A DNA stretch of 20,862 nucleotides from IMG/VR virus record IMGVR_UViG_3300027833_000256, positions 1 to 20,862 of that record; one strand, given 5' to 3'. This document shows, one piece after another, positions 1 through 8,735 of the stretch. The stretch is from a virus. Position numbers and translations under genes: made by a program. The notes under the pieces are model-generated. The model searched no databases, was not told the origin of the DNA, and saw only the letters and a program-made list of their open reading frames with translations. Position 1 is the stretch's first letter. Every line of letters begins with the position of its first letter.

Positions 1-1
1 A

Positions 2-1108
2 CTAATAAACCTCATACTATATTACGGTATAAATGAAAAGGGTAGTAAGATAGGTATCATAGCACCAATCTATCAACAGGCAAGAAAACTAATGGAAGAT
101 CTATATGAAGCTATAAAAGATAGTGGCCTAGTAGAAACCACTAACTTCTCTAACCATGAGATAAAATTAAAGACAGGTAGCAAGATCTACTTTAGATCCT
201 CTGAAAGAGAAGACGGACTGAGAGGTTATACCTTTGACTACCTCTTTATGGATGAAGCCTCTTATCAATCAGAGGATGCTTACCGTAGAGCTATCGAACC
301 TACCGCCCTAGTCCACGGAAAAAAGGTGGTCCTGTTTAGTACTCCACGTGGCAGGGATTGGTTCTATCAAATGTATAAGCTTGGACTCGACAGCGAGTAC
401 GCTAACTATGCCAGCGTCCGCATGGAGCAGGGCGATAACCCCTACATAAACCAAGAAGAAATAGCAGCAGCTAAAAAGGTCCTACCAGAAGCTATCTTTA
501 GAGCAGAGTATAGAGGAGAGTTCTTAGAGGGAGAGTCAATGGTCTTTACAAACTTCGGCCAAAAGACATTCGACCAATACCCAATAAGAGCTGGTAAAGT
601 TTACATAGGTGTGGATTTAGGTAGAGAATCAGATTACACCGTAGCAGTAGCAATGGATCAGGCCGGCAATGTGATAGAGATCTATAGAGATAATCAAAAG
701 GATTGGTCATTCATGCAGAATAATATCTTACAGTTAGCTAAGAAGTATGGAGCCACTCTCATGATAGAGATAAACTCAATGGGTACCATAATATTTGAGC
801 AGATCAAAAAGCAATACCAAGACACACATCCATTTACTACCTCAATGCAGAGTAAGAATGATATAGTAGAAAGCCTAATACTTGCATTCAATGAAGGGCA
901 AATCAGGATACCAAGTCAGCAGCTATTACCGGAGCTACACCAAGAACTTGAAGTGTTTGAGATGTCATATAACCCTAAGACCAGGAATGTAAGATACGCA
1001 GCGCGTACGCCGTTCCATGATGATATGGTCATGGCACTCTGTATTGCAAACTGGAATCGCCTTCAAAATAAATCATACGGACAATACGCTGTAATGGGAG
1101 GCCAATAG
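2..1108 (+). CDS. terL: Terminase large subunit, 5'-truncated
   Basis: This is the DNA-packaging motor: an ATPase that pumps DNA through the portal, plus a nuclease that cuts the concatemer. The reading frame is open to the window edge, so the true start and the Walker A motif lie upstream. The first ATG, at 92, is internal. Visible motifs are a Walker B (YLFMDEAS, acidic pair at 251-256), the coupling motif STPRG (338-352), and an RNase H-like nuclease. The nuclease shows a first Asp in GVDLG (614-616), a central acidic EINSMG, and a C-terminal FHDDMVMAL (acidic pair at 1019-1024). These motifs in this order are diagnostic of TerL. No small subunit is visible; it probably lies upstream. The next gene starts 42 bp downstream and is a tail gene, not the portal, which is unusual. 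Confidence 0.94.
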   Translation, partial: LINLILYYGINEKGSKIGIIAPIYQQARKLMEDLYEAIKDSGLVETTNFSNHEIKLKTGSKIYFRSSEREDGLRGYTFDYLFMDEASYQSEDAYRRAIEPTALVHGKKVVLFSTPRGRDWFYQMYKLGLDSEYANYASVRMEQGDNPYINQEEIAAAKKVLPEAIFRAEYRGEFLEGESMVFTNFGQKTFDQYPIRAGKVYIGVDLGRESDYTVAVAMDQAGNVIEIYRDNQKDWSFMQNNILQLAKKYGATLMIEINSMGTIIFEQIKKQYQDTHPFTTSMQSKNDIVESLILAFNEGQIRIPSQQLLPELHQELEVFEMSYNPKTRNVRYAARTPFHDDMVMALCIANWNRLQNKSYGQYAVMGGQ

Positions 1109-1133
1109 ATATAGTAGTTCATTTACCGAACGG

Positions 1134-1150
1134 TTTATATTTAATAGTAT
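1134..1150 (+). promoter_or_regulatory. 17-bp repeated pre-start element, copy 1
   Basis: TTTATATTTAATAGTAT lies directly before the ATG at 1151 and recurs exactly at 8719-8735, before the tape measure gene. Its core TATATTTA (1136-1143) matches 7 of 8 positions of the Bacteroidota -7 box TAnnTTTG. No TTG lies 17-23 bp upstream, so a standard -33 element is missing. If the core is a -7 box, the transcript would begin at or next to the start codon and be leaderless. The element could instead be an AT-rich translation-initiation signal. Confidence 0.45.
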
Positions 1151-1816
1151 ATGGCAGTTAAAGTTACACTTAATGATAAGCAGTGGTCGATCCCTACGAG
1201 GGTTACGATTACCGAATGGCAGGACTTACAGGCATGGCAGTTTGAAAACGAAGCACACTGGCCCTGGATAATTGGAAGTATCAGTACCTATGAGGCACAG
1301 GACTTTAATTATGCAGACCCGGGTAGTATGCAGTTATTCATTGGCTTCCTCAGTGCAGCTGTCAATCGACGTACACTTAATCACTTACCGGATTATGCAG
1401 GCTTAACCTTTGGCCAGTTTGTAGACTTAGACTGTTACCTCAGTCTGGGTATTGAGAAGAATATCCAAAAGGTATTAGAGATCTTAGAGGTCAACACACC
1501 GTGGGCCGATGAAGGCTTAGCCATTATAGACCAATACATTACATGGCGTGCAACTATCTATAAGCAATACGCAGATCTCTTTGGCCTTAACAAGCGAGGC
1601 GATCTACCTAATGATGATGCACAGATGTATGACCCTAAAGAGGTGTCAAGAGGATGGTACATGGTAATCTGTGAGTTAGCTCATTGGGACGTCATGCGCT
1701 TCGATAGCATTACTGCAGAACCACTACATAAGATACTTACATTCTTACAGATAAAGAAAGAGAAAGAGACTAAAGAGGCTATGGCAGCCCGTAAAATAAC
1801 TAATAAGCAAAGATGA
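1151..1816 (+). CDS. Putative tail assembly chaperone-like protein
   Basis: This 221-aa cytosolic protein has no signal peptide or membrane segment. The start is well placed: it follows the repeated AT-rich element and gives a natural N-terminus (MAVKVTLNDKQW). The middle part LTFGQFVDLDCYLSLGIEKN, followed by a helical KVLEILE stretch, resembles small proteins I associate with tail assembly chaperone positions in Bacteroidota phages. The C-terminus is strongly charged (IKKEKETKEAMAARKITNKQR). It is the first gene of the tail block and overlaps the next gene by 4 bp (ATGA), so the two are probably translationally coupled. The tape measure gene is almost 7 kb away, whereas chaperones usually sit next to it, and I found no frameshifted second product. 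The gene call is firm; the function is a weak inference. Confidence 0.6.
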   Translation: MAVKVTLNDKQWSIPTRVTITEWQDLQAWQFENEAHWPWIIGSISTYEAQDFNYADPGSMQLFIGFLSAAVNRRTLNHLPDYAGLTFGQFVDLDCYLSLGIEKNIQKVLEILEVNTPWADEGLAIIDQYITWRATIYKQYADLFGLNKRGDLPNDDAQMYDPKEVSRGWYMVICELAHWDVMRFDSITAEPLHKILTFLQIKKEKETKEAMAARKITNKQR

Positions 1817-2826
1817 CATACAAAGAAATCATAAACCGTTTTAGACAGGTAACCGAAGACCACCTAGTGCTACAAGACTTTGGGTACGGCGAACTATCAG
1901 ATCTAAAGACGCAATCACAATTAGGACCTGAAGAGCAGGGAGTAGACTACCCGTACCTCTTCTTATTACCAGCACCTAGTAACCGTACTAAAGGGGTTAT
2001 GAACTACTCATTCAATATGATAGTCATGGACATGGCAAGACCTGAAGAGGGTGACACCTATGACAACTACGTGACGATCCAATCACAGTGCCAACAGTAC
2101 ATTGATGATGTCTTAGCCCATCTCTACTTCTACTATAAGGACCAACCAGAGATAGAGCTCACAGGGATTACTTACACTCCATTCAAGGAGAAGTATCAAG
2201 ACGAACTAGCGGGCATGACAGCGACCATTACAATCGCAGTACCAACACCTCTTAATGATTGTATTGCACCATTCGATAACAATGTATTAATGTTTAGTGC
2301 TACTTCAAACACATCATATCAATTAGGTGTAGGAGAAGATGGCCAGCCTAACGGTTATATCTATGCTGAGAATGTTGCATTAGATACTTACGATGCATGG
2401 AGTTTACCGTCAGTACTTAATAATGAGATCTGGCAATTGCCAGCCCCAAACACAGTTATTCCTACGGAGCAGCATATAGTTATTGGAGAAGGTGCCTTTA
2501 CATTTAAAGTTAATGCTGGTGCAAACCAAGAAGAATGGGATCTATTCCGTACTAATACACTTAACGCCCTTGCAAGTAATTTTGAAGCCGGCTCTACTAA
2601 TCCCGAAATGACTTCCGGATTCTCTAATTTACCAGCAACAGTACCGGCAGTAGGTACAACAATTCAGGTAGCATGGGAATCTATAGACCTAGGTGCTGTT
2701 GGCTCGGGCCAACCTACATGGGGTATTCGATTCCGTGGCGGAACACCAGCCGGATTGACACCTTATTTGTATCAATGGTTAACACAAGAGAGTAGTTCAA
2801 TAAAAGCATCTTTATCAACATCATGA
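1813..2826 (+). CDS. Tail completion or terminator-like protein with an extra C-terminal domain
   Basis: This protein has 337 aa. Residues 1 to about 155 look like a small tail-completion or tail-terminator protein: a helical start (MTYKEIINRFRQV), then a strand-rich core (DYPYLFLLPAPSNR, YSFNMIVMDM), a helix (CQQYIDDVLAHL), and a closing strand (GMTATITIAVPTPLNDC). Such proteins cap the tail tube or join it to the head. Residues 160-337 form a second part of about 180 aa, rich in aromatic and Gly/Ser/Thr residues, that I do not recognise. Ordinary completion proteins are 130-160 aa, so this gene is about twice the usual length. It overlaps its upstream neighbour by 4 bp (ATGA) and its downstream neighbour by 4 bp. 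The downstream gene is an HK97 gp10-like protein, which supports a head-tail joining role. Confidence 0.55.
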   Translation: MTYKEIINRFRQVTEDHLVLQDFGYGELSDLKTQSQLGPEEQGVDYPYLFLLPAPSNRTKGVMNYSFNMIVMDMARPEEGDTYDNYVTIQSQCQQYIDDVLAHLYFYYKDQPEIELTGITYTPFKEKYQDELAGMTATITIAVPTPLNDCIAPFDNNVLMFSATSNTSYQLGVGEDGQPNGYIYAENVALDTYDAWSLPSVLNNEIWQLPAPNTVIPTEQHIVIGEGAFTFKVNAGANQEEWDLFRTNTLNALASNFEAGSTNPEMTSGFSNLPATVPAVGTTIQVAWESIDLGAVGSGQPTWGIRFRGGTPAGLTPYLYQWLTQESSSIKASLSTS

Positions 2827-3245
2827 GTTTAACAATAGATCAATTAACAGCAGAACTTGGACAACTAGGCGACGAGCTTAGCGACCCACAAACTATGTTA
2901 GCACAACTAGGTGATGATATAGTACAGTCTATGAAGGCTAACGTACCGGTAGATACTGGTGCACTTAAAGGTAGTATCCGATGGCAAACCAATGGACCTA
3001 ACTCAATCTCATTTGAAATGTTAAACTATGGTATTTACCAGAACTATGGGGTTAGGCCAAACGCATCAGCACTGTCTATGTCTAAATTTTGGGGCAATCG
3101 CTTTGGCGGTCTAACACAACCCCAATTTGGTGCTGGATATCAACCACCAAGAACATTCGGCCTACCAGCTAGAAAGTTCTTTGATGAAAACGAAATCAAT
3201 GACCTAATAGGGGATACCTTTATTGAAACAATAACAAACTTTTAA
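2823..3245 (+). CDS. HK97 gp10-like head-tail joining / minor tail protein
   Basis: This 140-aa protein has the hallmarks of the HK97 gp10 family, which acts at the head-tail interface during tail attachment. These are an N-terminal helical region ending in an amphipathic stretch, the signature VPVDTGALKGSI (roughly residues 41-52), a YGIYQNYGV strand (about 70-78), and PARKFF with an acidic helix near the C-terminus. The length fits the family. The start overlaps the previous stop by 4 bp (ATGA), and the next gene begins 3 bp after the stop, so it belongs to a tight tail operon. The motif evidence is good, but assignment to a precise joint (head completion or tail terminator neck) is inferred. 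Confidence 0.8.
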   Translation: MSLTIDQLTAELGQLGDELSDPQTMLAQLGDDIVQSMKANVPVDTGALKGSIRWQTNGPNSISFEMLNYGIYQNYGVRPNASALSMSKFWGNRFGGLTQPQFGAGYQPPRTFGLPARKFFDENEINDLIGDTFIETITNF

Positions 3246-3248
3246 ACT

Positions 3249-4724
3249 ATGCCAACACCAGTCACACCAGTACAACCAACGCAAACACCGTATAGACCAT
3301 TTGATATGGCCTACGGCGCTAATACTATTACACTCCAAGGTATAACACCTACACAGCAGAAGTATGCCTTACAGATCATTATAGTGGGTCAAGCCGATGC
3401 TATTGCAGATATTAGACAAACACCTAATAGATATGCAGTAGCTATCTTTGATATACAGAACATCTTACAGACACAGGTACAGCCTACTATTAATAACGTA
3501 GATGGACTACACTACGTCGATGGTGGATTTGCACAACAGAACACTAGAATGCAGATAGCCAATGGAGAACTAGTACAATACCAGATCGCATATACCACAG
3601 AGACTAACGGGCAATTAGATGACCCGTTCGTTGTATCACCTATTATCTACACAACACTCGGAGGTAGCAAAGAGTATTGGCAAGTACCCTATGATGAAGG
3701 TGCAGAGTTTATACCTATTGTAGATGCTGATGTCAATGGTTGTACCGATATTAACTATTGGGCCAAGCCACTCTCAGATAACACATGGACTATCTCTGAC
3801 CAAGACACAGGAGATAGCTTCCTCACGGCCAACGGAGGCTACTCTTCACCAGGTGGTATCGATGTTCACAATGTTTATAGAGATGATCAGTGTACCAAAT
3901 CCTTTTGGCAAACACCTTTTAGACTATCCTCACCCTATCCGCCTAACACAGCGGTACAGGGTATAGAAGGTTTCTGGATACTGCAAGTTAACGCTGCAGG
4001 TAATATTTTTGATACCACCTTCTTAGCCAATACTCAATCGAGTGGAGGAGGACCTAACGTCTCATTATATCAGGGACTCATACCATCTGGTAACTTTAAT
4101 GTAATTACACTAGCAACAGGCCCTGCTAACTTTCCATACGGTCAACTAGATCCAACGACTACTCACTATTATATAGTGCCAGTCTTATACTCACCTCAAT
4201 CATGTAGCCCGGATCCACAAGCACAGGCTAACCTAATGAATGAGTCAGCATGGAGAACACAGAGATACAATATCTTAGAGGCTCCATGTAATGATTATCC
4301 ACATGTACAGTTTGCATGGTTAAACTCAAAGGGTTACAGAGATCAATTCACCTTTACTAAGAAGAACGAGAAGAGGATAAATACTAAGAGGAATAACTTT
4401 CTTAAAGAGGCCGCAGATTACAATGACACTAGATATATTGTTAATAAGCAATCAAGAGGTTTCACAACTTACTCACAGTCTATTAAAGAGGACTGGACTG
4501 CTATGTCAGGGTATATGAATGATGAAGAGGCAGCCTTAATAGAGTCTATGTTTAAATCACCACAAGTTAATGTGAGATTCTCTACTGGTGAATACGCAAA
4601 CCAGTGGTTACCTATTAATCTTATTAGTAGTTCATACACTGAGAAGACTTATAGAAAGGATAGACTATTCCAATACACAGTTAACTATAAGTTAGCCAAC
4701 AACATTAAATCACAAAGAGGATAA
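3249..4724 (+). CDS. Tail structural protein of unknown role
   Basis: This 491-aa protein is rich in Asn, Gln, Thr and aromatic residues, as is typical of phage beta-structured virion proteins. It lacks a signal peptide and membrane segments. The N-terminus is Pro/Thr/Gln-rich, followed by strand-like repeats. The C-terminal 150 residues are more compact and charged (FTFTKKNEKRINTKRNNFLKE, then YTEKTYRKDRLFQYTVNYKLAN). This C-terminal part resembles a conserved type in uncultured marine and Bacteroidota phages, although I cannot name a family. Its position between the gp10-like protein and the large hub protein suggests a distal tail or baseplate component. Gaps of 3 bp on each side show it is part of one operon. 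The gene is certain; the function is only structural by context. Confidence 0.6.
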   Translation: MPTPVTPVQPTQTPYRPFDMAYGANTITLQGITPTQQKYALQIIIVGQADAIADIRQTPNRYAVAIFDIQNILQTQVQPTINNVDGLHYVDGGFAQQNTRMQIANGELVQYQIAYTTETNGQLDDPFVVSPIIYTTLGGSKEYWQVPYDEGAEFIPIVDADVNGCTDINYWAKPLSDNTWTISDQDTGDSFLTANGGYSSPGGIDVHNVYRDDQCTKSFWQTPFRLSSPYPPNTAVQGIEGFWILQVNAAGNIFDTTFLANTQSSGGGPNVSLYQGLIPSGNFNVITLATGPANFPYGQLDPTTTHYYIVPVLYSPQSCSPDPQAQANLMNESAWRTQRYNILEAPCNDYPHVQFAWLNSKGYRDQFTFTKKNEKRINTKRNNFLKEAADYNDTRYIVNKQSRGFTTYSQSIKEDWTAMSGYMNDEEAALIESMFKSPQVNVRFSTGEYANQWLPINLISSSYTEKTYRKDRLFQYTVNYKLANNIKSQRG

Positions 4725-4727
4725 CAC

Positions 4728-7700
4728 ATGATACAACTTAAGGTTTACAAACAAGGTACCCCCTTTATACTTGATCCAGTAACAGGCAATGAAATAATTG
4801 ATGAAGCTGGTTCACTATATTTAGATCTATATGAGACAGAGCCAATTAAGTTAACTCTTAGTATAGAGGATATAACCAACGCTGATGCATCCTCGGTATT
4901 CTCTAAGACATTCCGAGTTCCTGCGACTAGAGATAATAACGAATTCTTTGAGAATGCTTATGCAATAGACGGAATTGATTTTGATGTAACTGTAAAGAAC
5001 CAGGCTGAAATCATAGTAGATGGAGCAGAGTTTAGAGAGGGTCATATTAGACTACAGAAGATCTACACTAATGACGACCTAGATCGTATAGACTATGAGT
5101 TACTCTTCTTAGGTGAGACCCGAGACTTTAGTAGTATCATCGGTGAATCGACTATGTGTCAAATGAACTTTAGTGATTTCACTTGGGAAGATAACACTGG
5201 CGCGACCTACGTAGAATACACAGATTCACTAGACTACTTCGGAGCCTATGATAGAACAGATATCATAGATTCATGGGAAGCCTATTATGGTGATACTCCA
5301 CTAGTACCTGGTAATCCACTACCTGCACTAACAGATGGTTTTGCAGCTGGTAATATTCTATTCCCTCTTATTAATCATGGTAATACCTATAATGAGAATA
5401 ATGATGCAAATGAAGGTCGTATTGCCCTAGGTGGTAATGCTGATAGATCATTTACTACTAATGGTGGTGCATGGGCTCTAGCGGCTAGCCGAATGAAACC
5501 AATGATCAGAGCTAAGAGAGCATGGGATCAGATCTTTGAGGATGCAGGCTATACTTATACGTCTGATTTCTTATTGTCTCCCAAGTTCCATCAAATGTAT
5601 ATCAGTGCATTCGGTAATAACGAATCCATTGAAATGGAAGTTGACCAAACAACTGGAACTGTCTTTGAGTCTAATGAAACTATTAACGGTACAAACAATA
5701 TAGGTGAGTACATGTACAATAGTAATACGGTACAAAACGCCTCTAGTAATTACGATGAGGGTACTCAAATCACTGGTAGTAAATTTACTGTGCCTGTTAC
5801 TGCTACTAGTACTCAGTATTATATAATGTCTGTGTCAGCACAAATGGCTGCAGAATTTGAGACACCATCAGATGGTTGTTTTCCTACCGCCTGTTTCTTA
5901 AGATTAGAAATGAATGTTGGTGGTACGCTAACTACACTAGCTACTAGTAATGGCGTAACGAATATGCAACAGGCATCCTTGACTTGGGATTCACGTAATG
6001 ATCCCTCTGTTAGTGTACCTGCCGGTGCTATAATTAAAGTGTATCTAGATAGTGATGACCAACCAGATTGTGGTCAAAATGTAGATAATACCTACTGGGA
6101 CTGTACTGCAGCACCTGGTGACTATTACGCACCACTAGACTTAGATTGTGATTACAAACAAATAGATTTTATTAAGGATGTTCTTACTATGTTTAGACTA
6201 GTAATGCAACCTGATAATAAGAGGCCTAATAACTTTATTATAGAACCATGGCAAGATTTCATTGGCTCTGGGGTTACCTATGACTGGTCTCATAAACTAG
6301 TCCAAGATAAAGATATGGTATTAGAGCCTCTGTTTAATACGCAGTCATCTACTATAGAATTCTCTAAAGCAGCGGATGATGATTTTATTAACAAGTTCCA
6401 CCAAGACAATAACAAAAACCCTTATGGCTACTTACAATTTAATTCAGCTAATGAGTTACTAAAAGGTACTCGTAAGATTGAAGTAAAGGGTATATCGCCA
6501 ACACCACTAGATCAGATAGATCATAACGCTGCAACAAACCAGCAACCAGTACCACAGTGGGTAATACCAAATATCTATGAGTTAACTGGAGATATATCTA
6601 CAGACGGCTATCCGTTACAAGTGGCTATTAAACCTAATACTAGATTCCTATTCTATAATGGTAAACAAACAGGCTATCCTGGTTTACCAATTGGCTTGCC
6701 ATCTGCAGACCTATGGTACCTAGTAAATAATACGGCGCTTGGTTATTGGCCGATGGTATCCCCATATTCTAATTGGCCGGTACAACAGACATCGTTAAAC
6801 TTAAATTTCTCTAACGACACTAGATACTATATTGACCCAACACCAGGCGCTGGTTATTTTGAGCAAGGCTCTACACTATTTGATGCATACTGGTCACGTT
6901 ACATTTCATCACTATACGATAAGTACAGTAGAAGGTTAACGGCTAAGTTTATCTTAAACAATGTGGATTTACAAGATCTTACATTCGATGATGTTATTTT
7001 TGTTAATGGTAAATACTATAGACCTGAAAAGATTATCGATGCACAAGTAGGTGCTGAGACTGAAGTAACATGTCAACTAATTACTCTTGGTGATCAGAGA
7101 CCAGTATGGTTAGACTTACCGCTCAATGGATTCTCTGTAGTGGTTTCTAATGGCAATTGTATTGGTGAACAAGGTAATATACAAATAACAACAGGTGGTA
7201 CGCCAGCGTTTACCTGGGAGCTTGATGTGAGCGGCGCACAGGGTACTGCAAACCCTGGAGGTACTGCACCATATACTTTTACAATAGATGCACCAGTAGG
7301 TATTGATACACTTACAGTTACTGACTTATTTGGTAGAACAGCACAAGTACAGGTGAGCGTACCTGCAAGTACAGCGACACCGGTAACCAGTACATTTACT
7401 CAACTAGATCCTACAGACTGTACTGCACCTTGTAATGGTGAGATTGATGTAACACCAGCTGGTGGAGCAGGAGCACCTTACACTGTAATATGGAATGACG
7501 GAGTTACACAAGAAGATAGAACTGGCTTATGTCCTGGTAATTACCAATACTATGTAGAAGATGTTAACGGATGTCAATCAGATATTTTTAACGTTGACCT
7601 AACATGTCAGATAGAAGATATTAGATATCAACTTAGAGAACACCTAAACAACTGTACTCAATCTAGTTCAGCAATATACATTGCTACTTCTACTTCTCAA

Positions 7701-8702
7701 TTACCAATTAATCAAACAGTTACTCTTAATGAAAGAGCTGGATGTTATTACGTTCAGGCTCTAAGTACTGATACAGCTCTTTATACTATAGATGCACTTT
7801 CTGTAGATTGCGTATCTTGTAATGGTGGAACTGCTCTTAGTTATGAAGTAGAAACATGTGGCACTGGAGCTAATACTTATTATGCAAGTAGAAGTGGATC
7901 ACCGCTTTCACCTGGAGATGTAGTACAATTAAGTAATGATCCAGGATGTTACGAAGTAATAGGTGATTCAACAAATGCACCAGATAACGATGTTACAACA
8001 ATTCATAGAGACTGCGCAGGATGTACTGGTACAACTGTATACAAATATAAGTTCTTAAGTTGTGATGGTCTATTTGATGGACCGATAGAATCACCAGTAC
8101 AATTAGCACTAGGTAGTTTTATAGATATTACACCTGGTCCTGGTTGTGGTTCAGTATATGCAAACACTGCTGAATCTCCAACATACACATGGAATGGTCA
8201 ACTTCTATATGAAGACTGTGATGCTTGTAATGGTATTGCACCACCACCTGCACAGAACTGTCACTTAATTGGAAATGGAGGCCTAGTAGTAGCACAGGGT
8301 ACTTATATACTTAATGGATCCACATTTTCATGGACTGTTAAACCTGGTACTACGAGCTCGTATTGTGCAGAAGTTGGTTCGGTTGTAATTACTTCAGGTA
8401 ATGTAGTTACAATTAACGATCAAGGTAATGCATGTACTCAACCAGGCGATTGCTTAATTGGCCCACCTCCTCCAAGTGTTTATACTATTGAAGATTGTGC
8501 AACTAGCGCTCTATTTACAATGGACGATCAAGGTAGTCAATTCCAAATAGGTGATGTAATACAGTATTATGCAAATACACAAGGAACAGGTGCTAGGTAT
8601 TGTGGAACCGTCATAAACTATACAGGTACCACATTAAATGCATTCTTAGCTAACCCATTTGTATCGTACTTCTGTGGAGACACAATACATTGCGCGGAGT
8701 AA
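4728..8702 (+). CDS. Large tail-tip or hub protein with SprB-like and Cys-rich C-terminal repeats
   Basis: This is the largest gene in the window (1324 aa). Residues 1 to about 800 form the virion part. The opening is a strand-rich segment with KTFRVPATRDNNEFF and IRLQKIY..DLDRIDYELLFLGET, a type I associate with tail-hub or baseplate proteins of Bacteroidota phages. Residues 802 to about 890 look like a degenerate Ig/SprB-like domain. Residues 893-960 are a clear SprB-type repeat (C..PCNGEIDVTPAGG, PYTVIWNDGVT, LCPGNYQYYVEDVNGC). Residues 961-1324 contain about five cysteine-rich units of about 70 aa, most ending in DCxxC or similar. No signal peptide is seen. It sits between the tail protein and the tape measure, where siphophages carry tail-tip genes. 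The C-terminal modules are probably exposed and involved in host contact; that is inference. Confidence 0.65.
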   Translation: MIQLKVYKQGTPFILDPVTGNEIIDEAGSLYLDLYETEPIKLTLSIEDITNADASSVFSKTFRVPATRDNNEFFENAYAIDGIDFDVTVKNQAEIIVDGAEFREGHIRLQKIYTNDDLDRIDYELLFLGETRDFSSIIGESTMCQMNFSDFTWEDNTGATYVEYTDSLDYFGAYDRTDIIDSWEAYYGDTPLVPGNPLPALTDGFAAGNILFPLINHGNTYNENNDANEGRIALGGNADRSFTTNGGAWALAASRMKPMIRAKRAWDQIFEDAGYTYTSDFLLSPKFHQMYISAFGNNESIEMEVDQTTGTVFESNETINGTNNIGEYMYNSNTVQNASSNYDEGTQITGSKFTVPVTATSTQYYIMSVSAQMAAEFETPSDGCFPTACFLRLEMNVGGTLTTLATSNGVTNMQQASLTWDSRNDPSVSVPAGAIIKVYLDSDDQPDCGQNVDNTYWDCTAAPGDYYAPLDLDCDYKQIDFIKDVLTMFRLVMQPDNKRPNNFIIEPWQDFIGSGVTYDWSHKLVQDKDMVLEPLFNTQSSTIEFSKAADDDFINKFHQDNNKNPYGYLQFNSANELLKGTRKIEVKGISPTPLDQIDHNAATNQQPVPQWVIPNIYELTGDISTDGYPLQVAIKPNTRFLFYNGKQTGYPGLPIGLPSADLWYLVNNTALGYWPMVSPYSNWPVQQTSLNLNFSNDTRYYIDPTPGAGYFEQGSTLFDAYWSRYISSLYDKYSRRLTAKFILNNVDLQDLTFDDVIFVNGKYYRPEKIIDAQVGAETEVTCQLITLGDQRPVWLDLPLNGFSVVVSNGNCIGEQGNIQITTGGTPAFTWELDVSGAQGTANPGGTAPYTFTIDAPVGIDTLTVTDLFGRTAQVQVSVPASTATPVTSTFTQLDPTDCTAPCNGEIDVTPAGGAGAPYTVIWNDGVTQEDRTGLCPGNYQYYVEDVNGCQSDIFNVDLTCQIEDIRYQLREHLNNCTQSSSAIYIATSTSQLPINQTVTLNERAGCYYVQALSTDTALYTIDALSVDCVSCNGGTALSYEVETCGTGANTYYASRSGSPLSPGDVVQLSNDPGCYEVIGDSTNAPDNDVTTIHRDCAGCTGTTVYKYKFLSCDGLFDGPIESPVQLALGSFIDITPGPGCGSVYANTAESPTYTWNGQLLYEDCDACNGIAPPPAQNCHLIGNGGLVVAQGTYILNGSTFSWTVKPGTTSSYCAEVGSVVITSGNVVTINDQGNACTQPGDCLIGPPPPSVYTIEDCATSALFTMDDQGSQFQIGDVIQYYANTQGTGARYCGTVINYTGTTLNAFLANPFVSYFCGDTIHCAE
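7404..7607 (+). repeat. SprB-type repeat within the tail-tip protein
   Basis: Residues 893-960 of the 1324-aa protein match the SprB repeat pattern: a Cys followed by a Gly-rich stretch (CNGEIDVTPAGG), the PYTVIWNDG strand pair, the L..G.Y turn (LCPGNYQYYV), and a closing D-NGC. SprB repeats are known from giant surface adhesins of gliding flavobacteria. The preceding 90 residues look like a decayed relative of the same fold (GNIQITTGGTPAF, then APYTFTI and TVTDLFGR). Confidence 0.75.
7608..8699 (+). repeat. About five cysteine-rich protein repeats
   Basis: The C-terminal 364 residues of the tail-tip protein divide into about five units whose ends lie near 7820, 8024, 8228, 8453 and 8699. 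Units 1-3 share Y..xxC near the start, a G-x-V/I turn in the middle, GCYxV or GCGxV, and a terminal DCxxC (DCVSC, DCAGC, DCDAC). Units 4 and 5 are looser but keep C...YC..V and a terminal Cys pair. The regular spacing suggests disulphide- or metal-stabilised beta modules arranged as beads. Confidence 0.7.
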
Positions 8703-8718
8703 TTCAAATAACTAATAA

Positions 8719-8735
8719 TTTATATTTAATAGTAT
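8719..8735 (+). promoter_or_regulatory. 17-bp repeated pre-start element, copy 2
   Basis: TTTATATTTAATAGTAT is identical to 1134-1150 and runs into the tape measure start codon at 8734. The core TATATTTA is at 8721-8728. The nearest upstream TTG (8690-8692) is 28 bp from the core, too far for a flavobacterial -33 box. Interpretation is as for copy 1: a phage promoter core giving a leaderless mRNA, or a translation signal. It would let the tape measure block be expressed apart from the long gene upstream. Confidence 0.45.
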
